A stretch of DNA of 64,000 nt from Symsagittifera roscoffensis. Its lineage: Eukaryota; Xenacoelomorpha; Acoela; Convolutidae. The stretch lies in NCBI RefSeq assembly GCF_963678635.1, contig NC_087068.1, positions 11,292,027 to 11,356,026 of the forward strand. Direction: 5' to 3'. Every line of letters begins with the position of its first letter. Within the stretch, counting starts at the first letter, position 1. Shown in pieces: positions 18,331-31,205 of the stretch. The position numbers and the translations under genes were made by a program. A model generated the notes under the pieces. It ran no database searches. It was not told where the DNA came from and saw only the letters and a list, made by a program, of their open reading frames with translations.

Positions 18331-21300
18331 ATGGAGTTTGATTACCACCAGGATTGAGGTCGGGGCTTCTGTTGCAACCATTGCGACTCAAAATGGGTAT
18401 GTTGCGACTTTGTGTGACCAAAATAATTGCGCGATTTTACGCAACCTAAACCAGATATGTTGCGACTTTGCGCGACCCAAAAAAGGTACGTTGCGGCCAT
18501 TGCGACTCAAAATGGGTATGTTGTGACTTTGTGCGACCGAAAAATTTGCGCGACTTTGCGCGAAACAAAACAGATATCATGCGACTTTGCGCGACCCAAA
18601 ACAGATGTGTTGCGACTTTGCGCGACCTTAAAAAGGTATGTTGCGGCCATTTCGACTCAAAATGGGTGTGTTGTGACTTTGCGCGACCGAAAATTTAACG
18701 CGACTTTGCGCGACCCAAAAACGTATGTTGCGACCATTGCGACTTTTAATGGGTAGGTTGCCACTTCGTGCAAGTGAAATATTTGCGCGACTTTGCGCGA
18801 CACAAAACAGATATGATGCGTTTTGCGCGACCCAAAACAGATATGTTGCGCCTTTACATGACCCAACAAAGGTATATTGCGAGCATTGCGACTTAAAATA
18901 GGTATGTTGCGACTTTGCGCGACTTCGGACGACTAACACACTGTTTAACATTTTTGCGCAACTCAAAAACATTAGGTTACATTTTATATGTATGTAAGTA
19001 AGTATGTTTTATGGAGTTTGATTACCGCCACGATCGTGGTCGGGGACTTCTGTTGCAACCATTGCGACTCAAAAATGGGTATGTTGCGACTTTGTGTGAC
19101 CGAAAAAATTGCGCGACTTTGCGCGAACCAAAACAGATATGATGCGACTTTGCGCGTCCCAAAAAAGGTATGTTGCGGCCATTGCAACTCAAAATGGGTA
19201 TGTTGTGACTTTGCGCGACCAAAAAATTTGCGCGACTTTGCGCGAACCAAAACAGATATGATGCGACTTTGCGCGACCCAAAACAGATAAGTTGCGACTT
19301 CGGCCGACTAACACAACGTTTTGCATTTTTGCGCAACTCAAAAACATTAAAATACATTTTATATAAATATATGAATGTATGTATGTATGTATGTATGTTT
19401 TATGGAGTTTGATTACCACCAGGATTGAGGTCGGGGCTTCTGTTGCAACCATTGCGACTCAAAATGGGTATGTTGCGACTTTGTGTGACCAAAATAATTG
19501 CGCGATTTTACGCAACCTAAACCAGATATGTTGCGAATTTGCGCGACCCAAAAAAGGTACGTTGCGGCCATTGCGACTCAAAATGGGTATGTTGTGACTT
19601 TGTGCGACCGAAAAATTTGCGCGACTTTGCGCGAAACAAAACAGATATCATGCGACTTTGCGCGACCCAAAACAGATGTGTTGCGACTTTGCGCGACCTT
19701 AAAAAGGTATGTTGCGGCCATTTCGACTCAAAATGGGTGTGTTGTGACTTTGCGCGACCGAAAATTTAACGCGACTTTGCGCGACCCAAAAACGTATGTT
19801 GCGACCATTGCGACTTTTAATGGGTAGGTTTCCACTTCGTGCAAGTGAAATATTTGCGCGACTTTGCGCGACACAAAACAGATATGATGCGTTTTGCGCG
19901 ACCCAAAACAGATATGTTGCGCCTTTACATGACCCAACAAAGGTAAATTGCGAGCATTGCGACTTAAAATAGGTATGTTGCGACTTTGCGCGACTTCGGA
20001 CGACTAACACACTGTTTAACATTTTTGCGCAACTCAAAAACATTAGGTTACATTTTATATGTATGTAAGTAAGTATGTTTTATGGAGTTTGATTACCGCC
20101 ACGATCGTGGTCGGGGACTTCTGTTGCAACCATTGCGACTCAAAAATGGGTATGTTGCGACTTTGTGTGACCGAAATAATTGGGCGATTTTACGCAACCT
20201 AAACCAGAAGTGTTGCGACTTTGCGCGACCCAAAAAAGGTATTTTGCGACCATTGCGACTCAAAATGGGTATGTTGCGCCTTTGCGCAACCGAGAAATTT
20301 GCGCGATTTTGCGCGACCCAAAACAGATATGATGCGACTTTGCGCGACCCAAAAAAGGTATGTTGCGGCCATTGCGACTCAAAAAAGGTATGTTGTGACT
20401 TTGCGCAACCGAAGTGGTTTATCGCGAAATTGCGCGACCCAAAAAACGTATGTTGCGACCATTGCGACTTTTAATGGGTAGGTTGCCACTTCGTGCAAGT
20501 GAAATATTTGCGCGACTTTGCGCGACACAAAACAGATATGATGCGTTTTGCGCGACCCAAAACAGATATGTTGCGCCTTTACATGACCCAACAAAGGTAT
20601 ATTGCGAGCATTGCGACTTAAAATAGGTATGTTGCGACTTTGCGCGACTTCGGACGACTAACACACTGTTTAACATTTTTGCGCAACTCAAAAACATTAG
20701 GTTACATTTTATATGTATGTATGTAAGTATGTTTTATGGAGTTTGATTTCCACCACGATCGAGGTCGGGGACTTCTGTTGCAACCATTGCGAATCAAAAA
20801 TGGGTATGTTGCGACTTTGTGTGACCGAAATAATTGGGCGATTTTACGCAACCTAAACCAGAAGTGTTGCGACTTTGTGCGACCCAAAAAAGGTATGTTG
20901 CGGCCATTGCGACTCAAATGGGTATGTTATGACTTTGTGCGACCGAAAAATTTGCGCGACTTTGCGCGAAACAAAACAGATATCATGCGACTTTGCGCGA
21001 CCCAAAACAGATGTGTTGCGACTTTGCGCGACCCAAAAAAGGTATGTTGCGGCCATTGCGACTCAAAAAAGGTATGTTGTGACTTTGCGCAACCGAAGTG
21101 GTTTATCGCGAAATTGCGCGACCCAAAAAACGTATGTTGCGACCATTGCGACTTTTAATGGGTAGGTTGCCACTTCGTGCAAGTGAAATATTTGCGCGAC
21201 TTTGCGCGACACAAAACAGATATGATGCGTTTTGCGCGACCCAAAACAGATATGTTGCGCCTTTACATGACCCAATAAAGGTATATTGCGAGCATTGCGA

Positions 21301-23767
21301 CTTAAAATAGGTATGTTGCGACTTTGCGCGACTTCGGACGACTAACACACTGTTTAACATTTTTGCGCAACTCAAAAACATTAGGTTACATTTTATATGT
21401 ATGTATGTAAGTATGTTTTATGGAGTTTGATTACCGCCACAATCGTGGTCGGGGACTTCTGTTGCAACCATTGCGACTCAAAAATGGGTATGTTGCGACT
21501 TTGTGTGACCGAAATAATTGGGCGATTTTACGCAACCTAAACCAGATATGTTGCGACTTTGCGCGACCCAAAAAAGGTATTTTCCGACCATTGCGACTCA
21601 AAATGGGTATGTTGCGACTTTGCGCAACCGAGAAATTTGCGCGATTTTGCGCGACCCAAAAGAGATATGATGCGACTTTGCGCGACCCAAAAAAGGTATG
21701 TTGCGGCCATTGCGACTCAAAAAAGGTATGTTGTGACTTTGCGCAACCGAAGAGGTTTATCGCGAAATTGCGCGACCCAAAAAACGTATGTTGCGACCTT
21801 TGCGACTTTTAATGGGGAGGTTGCCACTTCGTGCAAGTGAAATATTTGCGCGACTTTGCGCGACACAAAACAGATATGATGCGTTTTGCGCGACCCAAAA
21901 AAGATATGTTGCGCCTTTACATGACCCAACAAAGGTATATTGCGAGCATTGCGACTTAAAATAGGTATGTTGCGACTTTGCGCGACTTCGGACGACTAAC
22001 ACACTGTTTAACATTTTTGCGCAACTCAAAAACATTAGGTTACATTTTATATGTATGTATGTAAGTATGTTTTATGGAGTTTGATTTCCACCACGATCGA
22101 GGTCGGGGACTTCTGTTGCAACCATTGCGACTCAAAAATAGGTATGTTGCGACTTTGTGTGACCGAAATAATTGGGCGATTTTACGCAACCAAAACAGAT
22201 ATGATGCGACTTTGCGCGACCCAAAAAAGGTATGTTGCGGCCATTGAGACTCAAAATTGTATGCTGTGACTTTGCTCGACCGAAAAATTTGCGCGACTTT
22301 ACGCGAACCAAAACAGATATGATGCGGCTTTACGCGACGCAAAACAGATAAGTTGCGACTTCGGCCGACTAACACAACGTTTTGCATTTTTGCACAACTC
22401 AAAAACATTAGATTACAATTTATATGTATCTTTGTATGTATGTATGTATGTATGTATGTTTTATGGAGTTTGATTACCACCAGGATTGAGGTCGGGGACT
22501 TCTGTTGCAACCATTGCGACTCAAAATGGGTATGTTGCTACTTTGTGTGACCAAAAAAATTGCGCGATTTTACGCAACCTAAACCAGATATGTTGCGACT
22601 TTGCGCGACCCAAAAAAATGTATTTTGCGACCATTGCCACTCAAAATGGGTATGTTGCGAATTTGCGCAACTGAGAGTTTTGCGCGACTTTGCGCGACCC
22701 AAAACAGATACGATAAGACTTTGCGCGACCCAAAACAGATGTGTCGCGACTTTGCGCGACGCAAAAAGTATAATGCGGTTATTGCGACTCAAAATGGGTA
22801 TGTTGTGACATTGCGCGAACGAAAATTTTGCGCAACTTTGCGCGAACCAAAACAGATATGATGCGACTTTGCGCAACCCAAAACAGATAAGTTGCGACTT
22901 CGGCCGACTAACACAGTATTTTGCAGTTTTGCGCAACTCAAAAACATTAGATTACAATTTTTATGTATGTATGTATGTATGTATGTATGTTTTATGGAGT
23001 TTGATTACCACCAGGATTGAGGTCGGGGACTTCTGTTGCAACCGTTGCGACTCAAAATGGGTATGTTGCGACTTTGTGTGACCGAAAAAATTGCGCGGCT
23101 TTGCTCGAACCAAAACAGATATGATGCGACTTTGCGCGACCCAAAAAAGGCATGTTGCGGCCATTGCGACTCAAAATGGGTATGTTGTGACTTTGCGCGA
23201 CCAAAAAATTTGCGCGACTTTGCGCGAACCAAAACAGATATGATGCGACTTCGGCCGACTAAAACAACGTTTTGCACTTTTGCGCAACTCAAAAACATTA
23301 AAATACAATTTATATGTATATATGTATGTATGTATGTATCATTTATGGAGTTTGATTACCACCAGGATTGAGGTCGGGGACTTCTGTTGCAACCGTTGCG
23401 ACTCAAAATGTGTATGTTGCGACTTTGTGTGACCGAAATAATTGCGCGATTTTACGCAACCTAAACCAGATATGTTGCGACTTTGCGCGACCCAAAAAAG
23501 GTATGTTGCGGCCATTGCGACTCAAAATGGGTATGTTGTGACTTTGTGCGACCGAAAATTTTGCGCGAATTTGCGCGAAACAAAGTAGATATCATGCGAC
23601 TTTGCGCGACCCAAAACAGATGTGTTGCGACTTTGCGCGACTTTAAAAAGGTATGTTGCGGCCATTTCGACTCAAAATGGGTATGTTGTGACTTTGCGCG
23701 ACCGAAAATTTTACGCGACTTTGCGCGAACCAAAACAGATACGATGCGACTTTTCGCGACCCAAAAA
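18331..23767. repeat. higher-order repeats incl. 1,071-bp tandem pair
   Basis: Spacer landmarks at 18331, 19011, 19402, 20082, 20736, 21420, 22074, 22463, 22994 and 23345. The pair 18331/19402 (and 19011/20082) is offset by exactly 1,071 bp, combining a 680-bp and a 391-bp unit. Later units of 654 and 684 bp recall the preceding block, so unequal exchange has mixed unit types. Confidence 0.85.
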
Positions 23768-26093
23768 AGGTATGTGGCGGCTATTGCGACTCAAAAAAAG
23801 TAGGTTGTGACTCTGCGCAACCGAAAAGGTTTATTGCGATTTTGCGCGACCCAAAAAACGTATATTATCACCATTGGGACTGAAAAGGGTATCTTGCGAC
23901 TTTGCGCGACCAAAACATTTGCGCGACTTCGGCCGACTAACACAGTATTTTGCATTTTTGCGCAACTCAAAAACATTAGATTACAATTTATATGTATGCA
24001 TGTGTGTATGTTTTATGGAGTTTGATTACCACCAGGATTGAGGTCGGGGACTTCTGTTGCAACCATTGCGACTCAAAATGGGTATGTTGCGACTTTGTGT
24101 GACCGAAAAAATTGCGCGATTTTACGCAACCTAAACCAGATATGTTGCGACTTTGCGCGACCCAAAAAATGTATTTTTGCGACCATTGCCACTCAAAATG
24201 GGTATGTTGCAACTTTGCGCAAACGAGAGTTTCGCGCGAATTTGCGCGACCCACAACAGATATGATGCGACTTTGCGGCACACAAAAAAGGTTAGTTGTG
24301 ACTTTGCGCAACCGAAGAGGTTTATTGCGAATTTGCGCGACCCAAAAAATGTATGTTGCGACCATTGCGACTCATAATGGGTAGGTTGCGACTTTGCGTG
24401 ACCGAAAAATTTGTGCGACTTTGCGCGAAACAAAAAAGATTTGATGCGACTTTGCGCGACCCAAAACAGATGTGTTGCGACTCTGCGCGACCCAAAGAAG
24501 GTATGTTGCGGCCATTGCGACTCAAAATGGCTATGTTGTGACTTTGCGCGACCGAAAAATTTGGGCGACTTTGCGCGAACCAAAACAGATATGATGCGAC
24601 TTTGCGCGACCCAAAACAGATAAGTTGCGACTTCGGCCTACTAACACAGTATTTTGCCTTTTTGCGCAACTCAAAAACATTAGATTACAATTTATATGTA
24701 TATATGATGTATGTTTTATGGAGTTTGATTACCACCAGAATTGAGGTCGGGGTCTTCTGTTGCGGCCATTGCGACTCAAAAAAGGTCTGTTGTGACTTTG
24801 CGCAACCGAAGAGGTTTATTGCGAATTTTCGCGACTCAAAAAATGTATGTTGCGACTATTGCGACTCATAATGGGTAGGTTGCGACTTTGCGCGACCGAA
24901 ATTTTTGCGCGACTTTGTGCGACCCAAAAAAGGTATGTGGCGGCTATTGCGACTCAAAAAAAGTAGGTTGTGACTCTGCGCAACCGAAAAGGTTTATTGC
25001 GATTTTGCGCGACCCAAAAAACGTATATTATCACCATTGGGACTGAAAAGGGTATCTTGCGACTTTGCGCGACCAAAACATTTGCGCGACTTCGGCCGAC
25101 TAACACAGTATTTTGCATTTTTGCGCAACTCAAAAACATTAGATTACAATTTATATGTATGCATGTGTGTATGTTTTATGGAGTTTGATTACCACCAGGA
25201 TTGAGGTCGGGGACTTCTGTTGCAACCATTGCGACTCAAAATGGGTATGTTGCGACTTTGTGTGACCGAAAAAATTGCGCGATTTTACGCAACCTAAACC
25301 AGATATGTTGCGACTTTGCGCGACCCAAAAAATGTATTTTTGCGACCATTGCCACTCAAAATGGGTATGTTGCAACTTTGCGCAAACGAGAGTTTCGCGC
25401 GAATTTGCGCGACCCACAACAGATATGATGCGACTTTGCGGCACACAAAAAAGGTTAGTTGTGACTTTGCGCAACCGAAGAGGTTTATTGCGAATTTGCG
25501 CGACCCAAAAAATGTATGTTGCGACCATTGCGACTCATAATGGGTAGGTTGCGACTTTGCGTGACCGAAAAATTTGTGCGACTTTGCGCGAAACAAAAAA
25601 GATTTGATGCGACTTTGCGCGACCCAAAACAGATGTGTTGCGACTCTGCGCGACCCAAAGAAGGTATGTTGCGGCCATTGCGACTCAAAATGGCTATGTT
25701 GTGACTTTGCGCGACCGAAAAATTTGGGCGACTTTGCGCGAACCAAAACAGATATGATGCGACTTTGCGCGACCCAAAACAGATAAGTTGCGACTTCGGC
25801 CTACTAACACAGTATTTTGCCTTTTTGCGCAACTCAAAAACATTAGATTACAATTTATATGTATATATGATGTATGTTTTATGGAGTTTGATTACCACCA
25901 GAATTGAGGTCGGGGTCTTCTGTTGCGGCCATTGCGACTCAAAAAAGGTCTGTTGTGACTTTGCGCAACCGAAGAGGTTTATTGCGAATTTTCGCGACTC
26001 AAAAAATGTATGTTGCGACTATTGCGACTCATAATGGGTAGGTTGCGACTTTGCGCGACCGAAATTTTTGCGCGACTTTGTGCGACCCAAAAC
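23768..26093. repeat. identical tandem duplication of a 1,163-bp unit
   Basis: The landmark 'tatgtggcggctattgcg' occurs at 23771 and 24934, and every feature compared between about 23800-24870 and 24970-26034 is displaced by exactly 1,163 bp with no difference I could find. This is either a very recent duplication or an assembly artefact. Confidence 0.85.
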
Positions 26094-28348
26094 AGATATG
26101 ATGCGACTTTGCGCGACCCAAAAGAGGTATGTTGCGGCCATTGCGACTCAAAAAAGGTTTGTTGTGACTTTGCGCAACCGATGAGAATTATTGCGAATTT
26201 GCGCGATCCAAAAAATATATGTTGCGATCATTGCGACTCATAATGGGTAGGTTGCGACTTTGCGCGACCGAAATTTTTGCGCGACTTTGTGCGACCCAAA
26301 ACAGATATGATGCGACTTTGCGCGACCCAAAAAAGGTATGTTGCGGCCATTGCGACTCAAAAAAGGTTTGTTGTGACTTTGCGCAACCGAAGAGTTTTAT
26401 TGCGAATTTGCGCGACCCAAAAAATGTATGTTGCGACCATTGCGACTCATAATGGGTAGGTTGCGACTTTGCGCGACCGCAAAATTTGCGCGACTTTGCG
26501 CGAAACAAAACAGATATGATGCGACTTTGCGCTACCCAAAATAGATGTGTTGCGACTTTGCGCGACCCAAAAAAAGTATGTTGCGGCCATTGCGACTCAA
26601 AATGGGTATGTTGTGACTTTGCGCAACCGAAAAATTTGGGCGACTTTGCGCAAAACAAATCAGATATGATGCAACTTTGCGCGACCCAAAACAGATAAGT
26701 TGCGACTTCGGCCGACTAACACAGTATTTTGCATTTTTGCGCAACTCAAAAACATTAGATTACAATTTATATGTATATATGTATGTATGTTTTATGGAGT
26801 TTGATTACCACCAGGATTGAGGTCGGGGACTTCTGTTGCGGCCATTGCGACTCAAAAAAGGTCTGTTATGACTTTGCGCAACCGAAGAGGTTTATTGCGA
26901 ATTTGCGCGACCCAAAAAATGTATGTTGCGACCATTGCGACTCAAAATGGGTAGGTTGCGACTTTGCGCGACCGAAATTTTTGCGCGACTTTGTGCGACC
27001 CAAAACAGATATGATGCGAATTTGCGCGACCCAAAAAAGGTATGTTGCGGCCATTGCGACTCAAAAAAGTTTGTTGTGACTTTGCGCAACCGAAGAGGTT
27101 TATTGCGAATTTGCGCGACCCAAAAAATGTATGTTGCGACCACTGCGACTCATAATGGGTAGGTTGCGACTTTGCGCGACCGCAAAATTTGCGCGACTTT
27201 GCGCGAAACAAAACAGATATGATGCGACTTTGCGCTACCCAAAATAGATGTGTTGCGACTTTGCGCGACCCAAAAAAGGTATGTTGCGGCCATTGCGACT
27301 CAAAATGGGTATGTTGTGACTTTGCGCAACCGAAAAATTTGGGCGACTTTGCGCGAAACAAATCAGATATGATGCAACTTTGCGCGACCCAAAACAGATA
27401 AGTTGCGACTTCGGCCGACTAACACAGTATTTTGCATTTTTGCGCAACTCAAAAACATTAGATTACAATTTATATGTATATATGTATGTATGTTTTATGG
27501 AGTTTGATTACCACCAGGATTGAGGTCGGGGACTTCTGTTGCGGCCATTGCGACTCAAAAAAGGTCTGTTATGACTTTGCGCAACCGAAGAGGTTTATTG
27601 CGAATTTGCGCGACCCAAAAAATGTATGTTGCGACCATTGCGACTCAAAATGGGTAGGTTGCGACTTTGCGCGACCGAAATTTTTGCGCGACTTTGTGCG
27701 ACCCAAAACAGATATGATGCGACTTTGCGCGACCCAAAAAAGGTATGTTGCGGCCATTGCGACTCAAAAAAGTTTGTTGTGACTTTGCGCAACCGAAGAG
27801 GTTTATTGCCAATTTGCGCGACCCAAAAAATGTATGTTGCGACCATTGCGACTCATAATGGGTAGGTTGCGACTTTGCGCGACCGCAAAATTTGCGCGAC
27901 TTTGCGCGAAACAAACAGATATGATGCGACTTTGCGCGACCCAAAACAGATGTGTTGCGACTTTGCGCGACCCAAAAAAGGTATGTTGCGGCCATTGCGA
28001 TTCAAAATGGGTATGTTGTGACTTTGCGCAACCGAAAAATTTGGGCGACTTTGCGCGAAACAAATCAGATATGATGCGACTTTGCGCGACCCAAAACAGA
28101 TGTGTTGCGACTTTGCGCGACCCAAAAAAGGTATGTTGCGGCCAATGCGACTCAAAATGGGTATGTTGTGACTTTGCGCGACCGAAAAATTTGGGCGACT
28201 TTGCGCGAACCAAATCAGATATGATGCGACTTTGCGCGACCCAAAACAGATAAGTTGCGACTTCGGCCGACTAACACAGTATTTTGCATTTTTGCGCAAC
28301 TCAAAAACATTAGATTACAATTTTTATGGATGTATGTATGTATGTTTT
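26094..28348. repeat. higher-order repeats, 703-bp units
   Basis: Spacer landmarks at 26794 and 27497 are 703 bp apart; flanking monomers from about 26486 and 27189 show the same offset. The next unit, to 28349, is longer because it carries an extra run of monomers near 28080-28170. Confidence 0.85.
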
Positions 28349-31205
28349 ATGGAGTTTGATTACCACCAGGATTGAGGTCGGGGACTTCTGTTGCAACCAT
28401 TGCGACTCAAAATGGGTATGTTGCGACTTTGTGTGACCGAAAAAACTGCGCAATTTTACACAACCCAAAACAGATATGATGCGACGTTGCGCGACCCAAA
28501 AAAGGTATGTTGCGGCCATTGCGACTCAGAATGGGTATGTTGTGACTTTGCGCGAACGAAAAATTTGCGCGACTTTGCGCGAACCAAAACAGATATGATG
28601 CGAATTTGCGCGAACCCAAACAGATATGTTGCGACTTTGCGCGATCCACAAAAAGTATGTTGCAAATATTGCAACTCAAAATGGGTATGTTGCGACTTTG
28701 TGCGACCGAAGAGACTTAATGCGACTTTGCGCGACCCAAAAAAGGTGTTTTGCGACCATTTCGACTCAAAATGGGTATAATGTGACTTTGCGCGACCGAA
28801 AAATTGCGCGACTTTGCGCGACCCAAAACAGGTATGATGCGACTTTGCGGGACTCAAAAAAGGTATGTTGCGGCCATTGCGACTCAAAAAAGGTATGTTG
28901 TGACTTTGCGCAACCAAAGAGGTTTATTGCGAATTTGCGCGACCCAAAAAACGCATGTTGCGACCATTGCGACTCATAATGGGTAGGTTGCAACTTTGTG
29001 CGACCGAAAATATTGCGCGACTTTGCGCGACCCAAAACAGATATGATGCGTTTTGCGCTACCCAAACCAGATATGATGCACCTTCACATGACCCAGCAAA
29101 GTTATAATGTGAGCATTGCGACTCAAAATACAATGTTGCAACATTGCGCGACCGACATTTTGCGCGATTTTGCGCGACCCAAAACAGATACGATGCGACT
29201 TTGCGCGAACCAAAAAAGGTATGTTGCGGCCAAGGCGACTCAAAATGGGTATGTTGTGACTTTGCGCGACCGAAAAATTTGCGCGATTTTGCGCGAACCA
29301 AAACAGATATGATGCGATTTTGCGCGACCCATAACAGATGTGTTGCGAGTTTGCGCGACCCACAAAAAGTATGTTGCGACCATTGCAACTCAAGATGGGT
29401 ATGTTGAGACTTTGTGTGACCGAAAAAATTGCGCAATTTTAAGCAACCTAAACCAGATATGTTGCGACTTTGCGCGACCCAAAAAATGTATTTTGCGACC
29501 ATTGCCACTCAAAATAGGTATGTTGCGACTTTGCGCAACCGAGAGTTTTGCGCGACTTTGCGCGACCCAAAACAGATATGATGCGACGTTGCGCGACCCA
29601 AAAAAGGTATGTTGCGGCCATTGCGACTCAGAATGGGTATGTTGTGACTTTGCGCGAACGAAAAATTTGCGCGACTTTGCGCGAACCAAAACAGATATGA
29701 TGCGAATTTGCGCGAACCCAAACAGATATGTTGCGACTTTGCGCGATCCACAAAAAGTATGTTGCAAATATTGCAACTCAAAATGGGTATGTTGCGACTT
29801 TGTGCGACCGAAGAGACTTAATGCGACTTTGCGCGACCCAAAAAAGGTATGTTGCGGCCATTGCGATTCAAAATGGGTATGTTGTGACTTTGCGCAACCG
29901 AAAAATTTGGGCGACTTTGCGCGAAACAAATCAGATATGATGCGACTTTGCGCGACCCAAAACAGATGTGTTGCGACTTTGCGCGACCCAAAAAAGGTAT
30001 GTTGCGGCCAATGCGACTCAAAATGGGTATGTTGTGACTTTGCGCGACCGAAAAATTTGGGCGACTTTGCGCGAACCAAATCAGATATGATGCGACTTTG
30101 CGCGACCCAAAACAGATAAGTTGCGACTTCGGCCGACTAACACAGTATTTTGCATTTTTGCGCAACTCAAAAACATTAGATTACAATTTTTATGGATGTA
30201 TGTATGTATGTTTTATGGAGTTTGATTACCACCAGGATTGAGGTCGGGGACTTCTGTTGCAACCATTGCGACTCAAAATGGGTATGTTGCGACTTTGTGT
30301 GACCGAAAAAACTGCGCAATTTTACACAACCCAAAACAGATATGATGCGACGTTGCGCGACCCAAAAAAGGTATGTTGCGGCCATTGCGACTCAGAATGG
30401 GTATGTTGTGACTTTGCGCGAACGAAAAATTTGCGCGACTTTGCGCGAACCAAAACAGATATGATGCGAATTTGCGCGAACCCAAACAGATATGTTGCGA
30501 CTTTGCGCGATCCACAAAAAGTATGTTGCAAATATTGCAACTCAAAATGGGTATGTTGCGACTTTGTGCGACCGAAGAGACTTAATGCGACTTTGCGCGA
30601 CCCAAAAAAGGTGTTTTGCGACCATTTCGACTCAAAATGGGTATAATGTGACTTTGCGCGACCGAAAAATTGCGCGACTTTGCGCGACCCAAAACAGGTA
30701 TGATGCGACTTTGCGGGACTCAAAAAAGGTATGTTGCGGCCATTGCGACTCAAAAAAGGTATGTTGTGACTTTGCGCAACCAAAGAGGTTTATTGCGAAT
30801 TTGCGCGACCCAAAAAACGCATGTTGCGACCATTGCGACTCATAATGGGTAGGTTGCAACTTTGTGCGACCGAAAATATTGCGCGACTTTGCGCGACCCA
30901 AAACAGATATGATGCGTTTTGCGCTACCCAAACCAGATATGATGCACCTTCACATGACCCAGCAAAGTTATAATGTGAGCATTGCGACTCAAAATACAAT
31001 GTTGCAACTTTGCGCGACCGACATTTTGCGCGATTTTGCGCGACCCAAAACAGATACGATGCGACTTTGCGCGAACCAAAAAAGGTATGTTGCGGCCAAG
31101 GCGACTCAAAATGGGTATGTTGTGACTTTGCGCGACCGAAAAATTTGCGCGATTTTGCGCGAACCAAAACAGATATGATGCGATTTTGCGCGACCCATAA
31201 CAGAT
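28349..31205. repeat. 1,866-bp tandem duplication
   Basis: Spacer landmarks at 28349 and 30215 are 1,866 bp apart. Satellite landmarks also shift by 1,866 (for example the 'aagatgggtatgttgagac' variant near 29393 and 31259). The segment after 30215 carries no further spacer until 37623. Confidence 0.85.
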
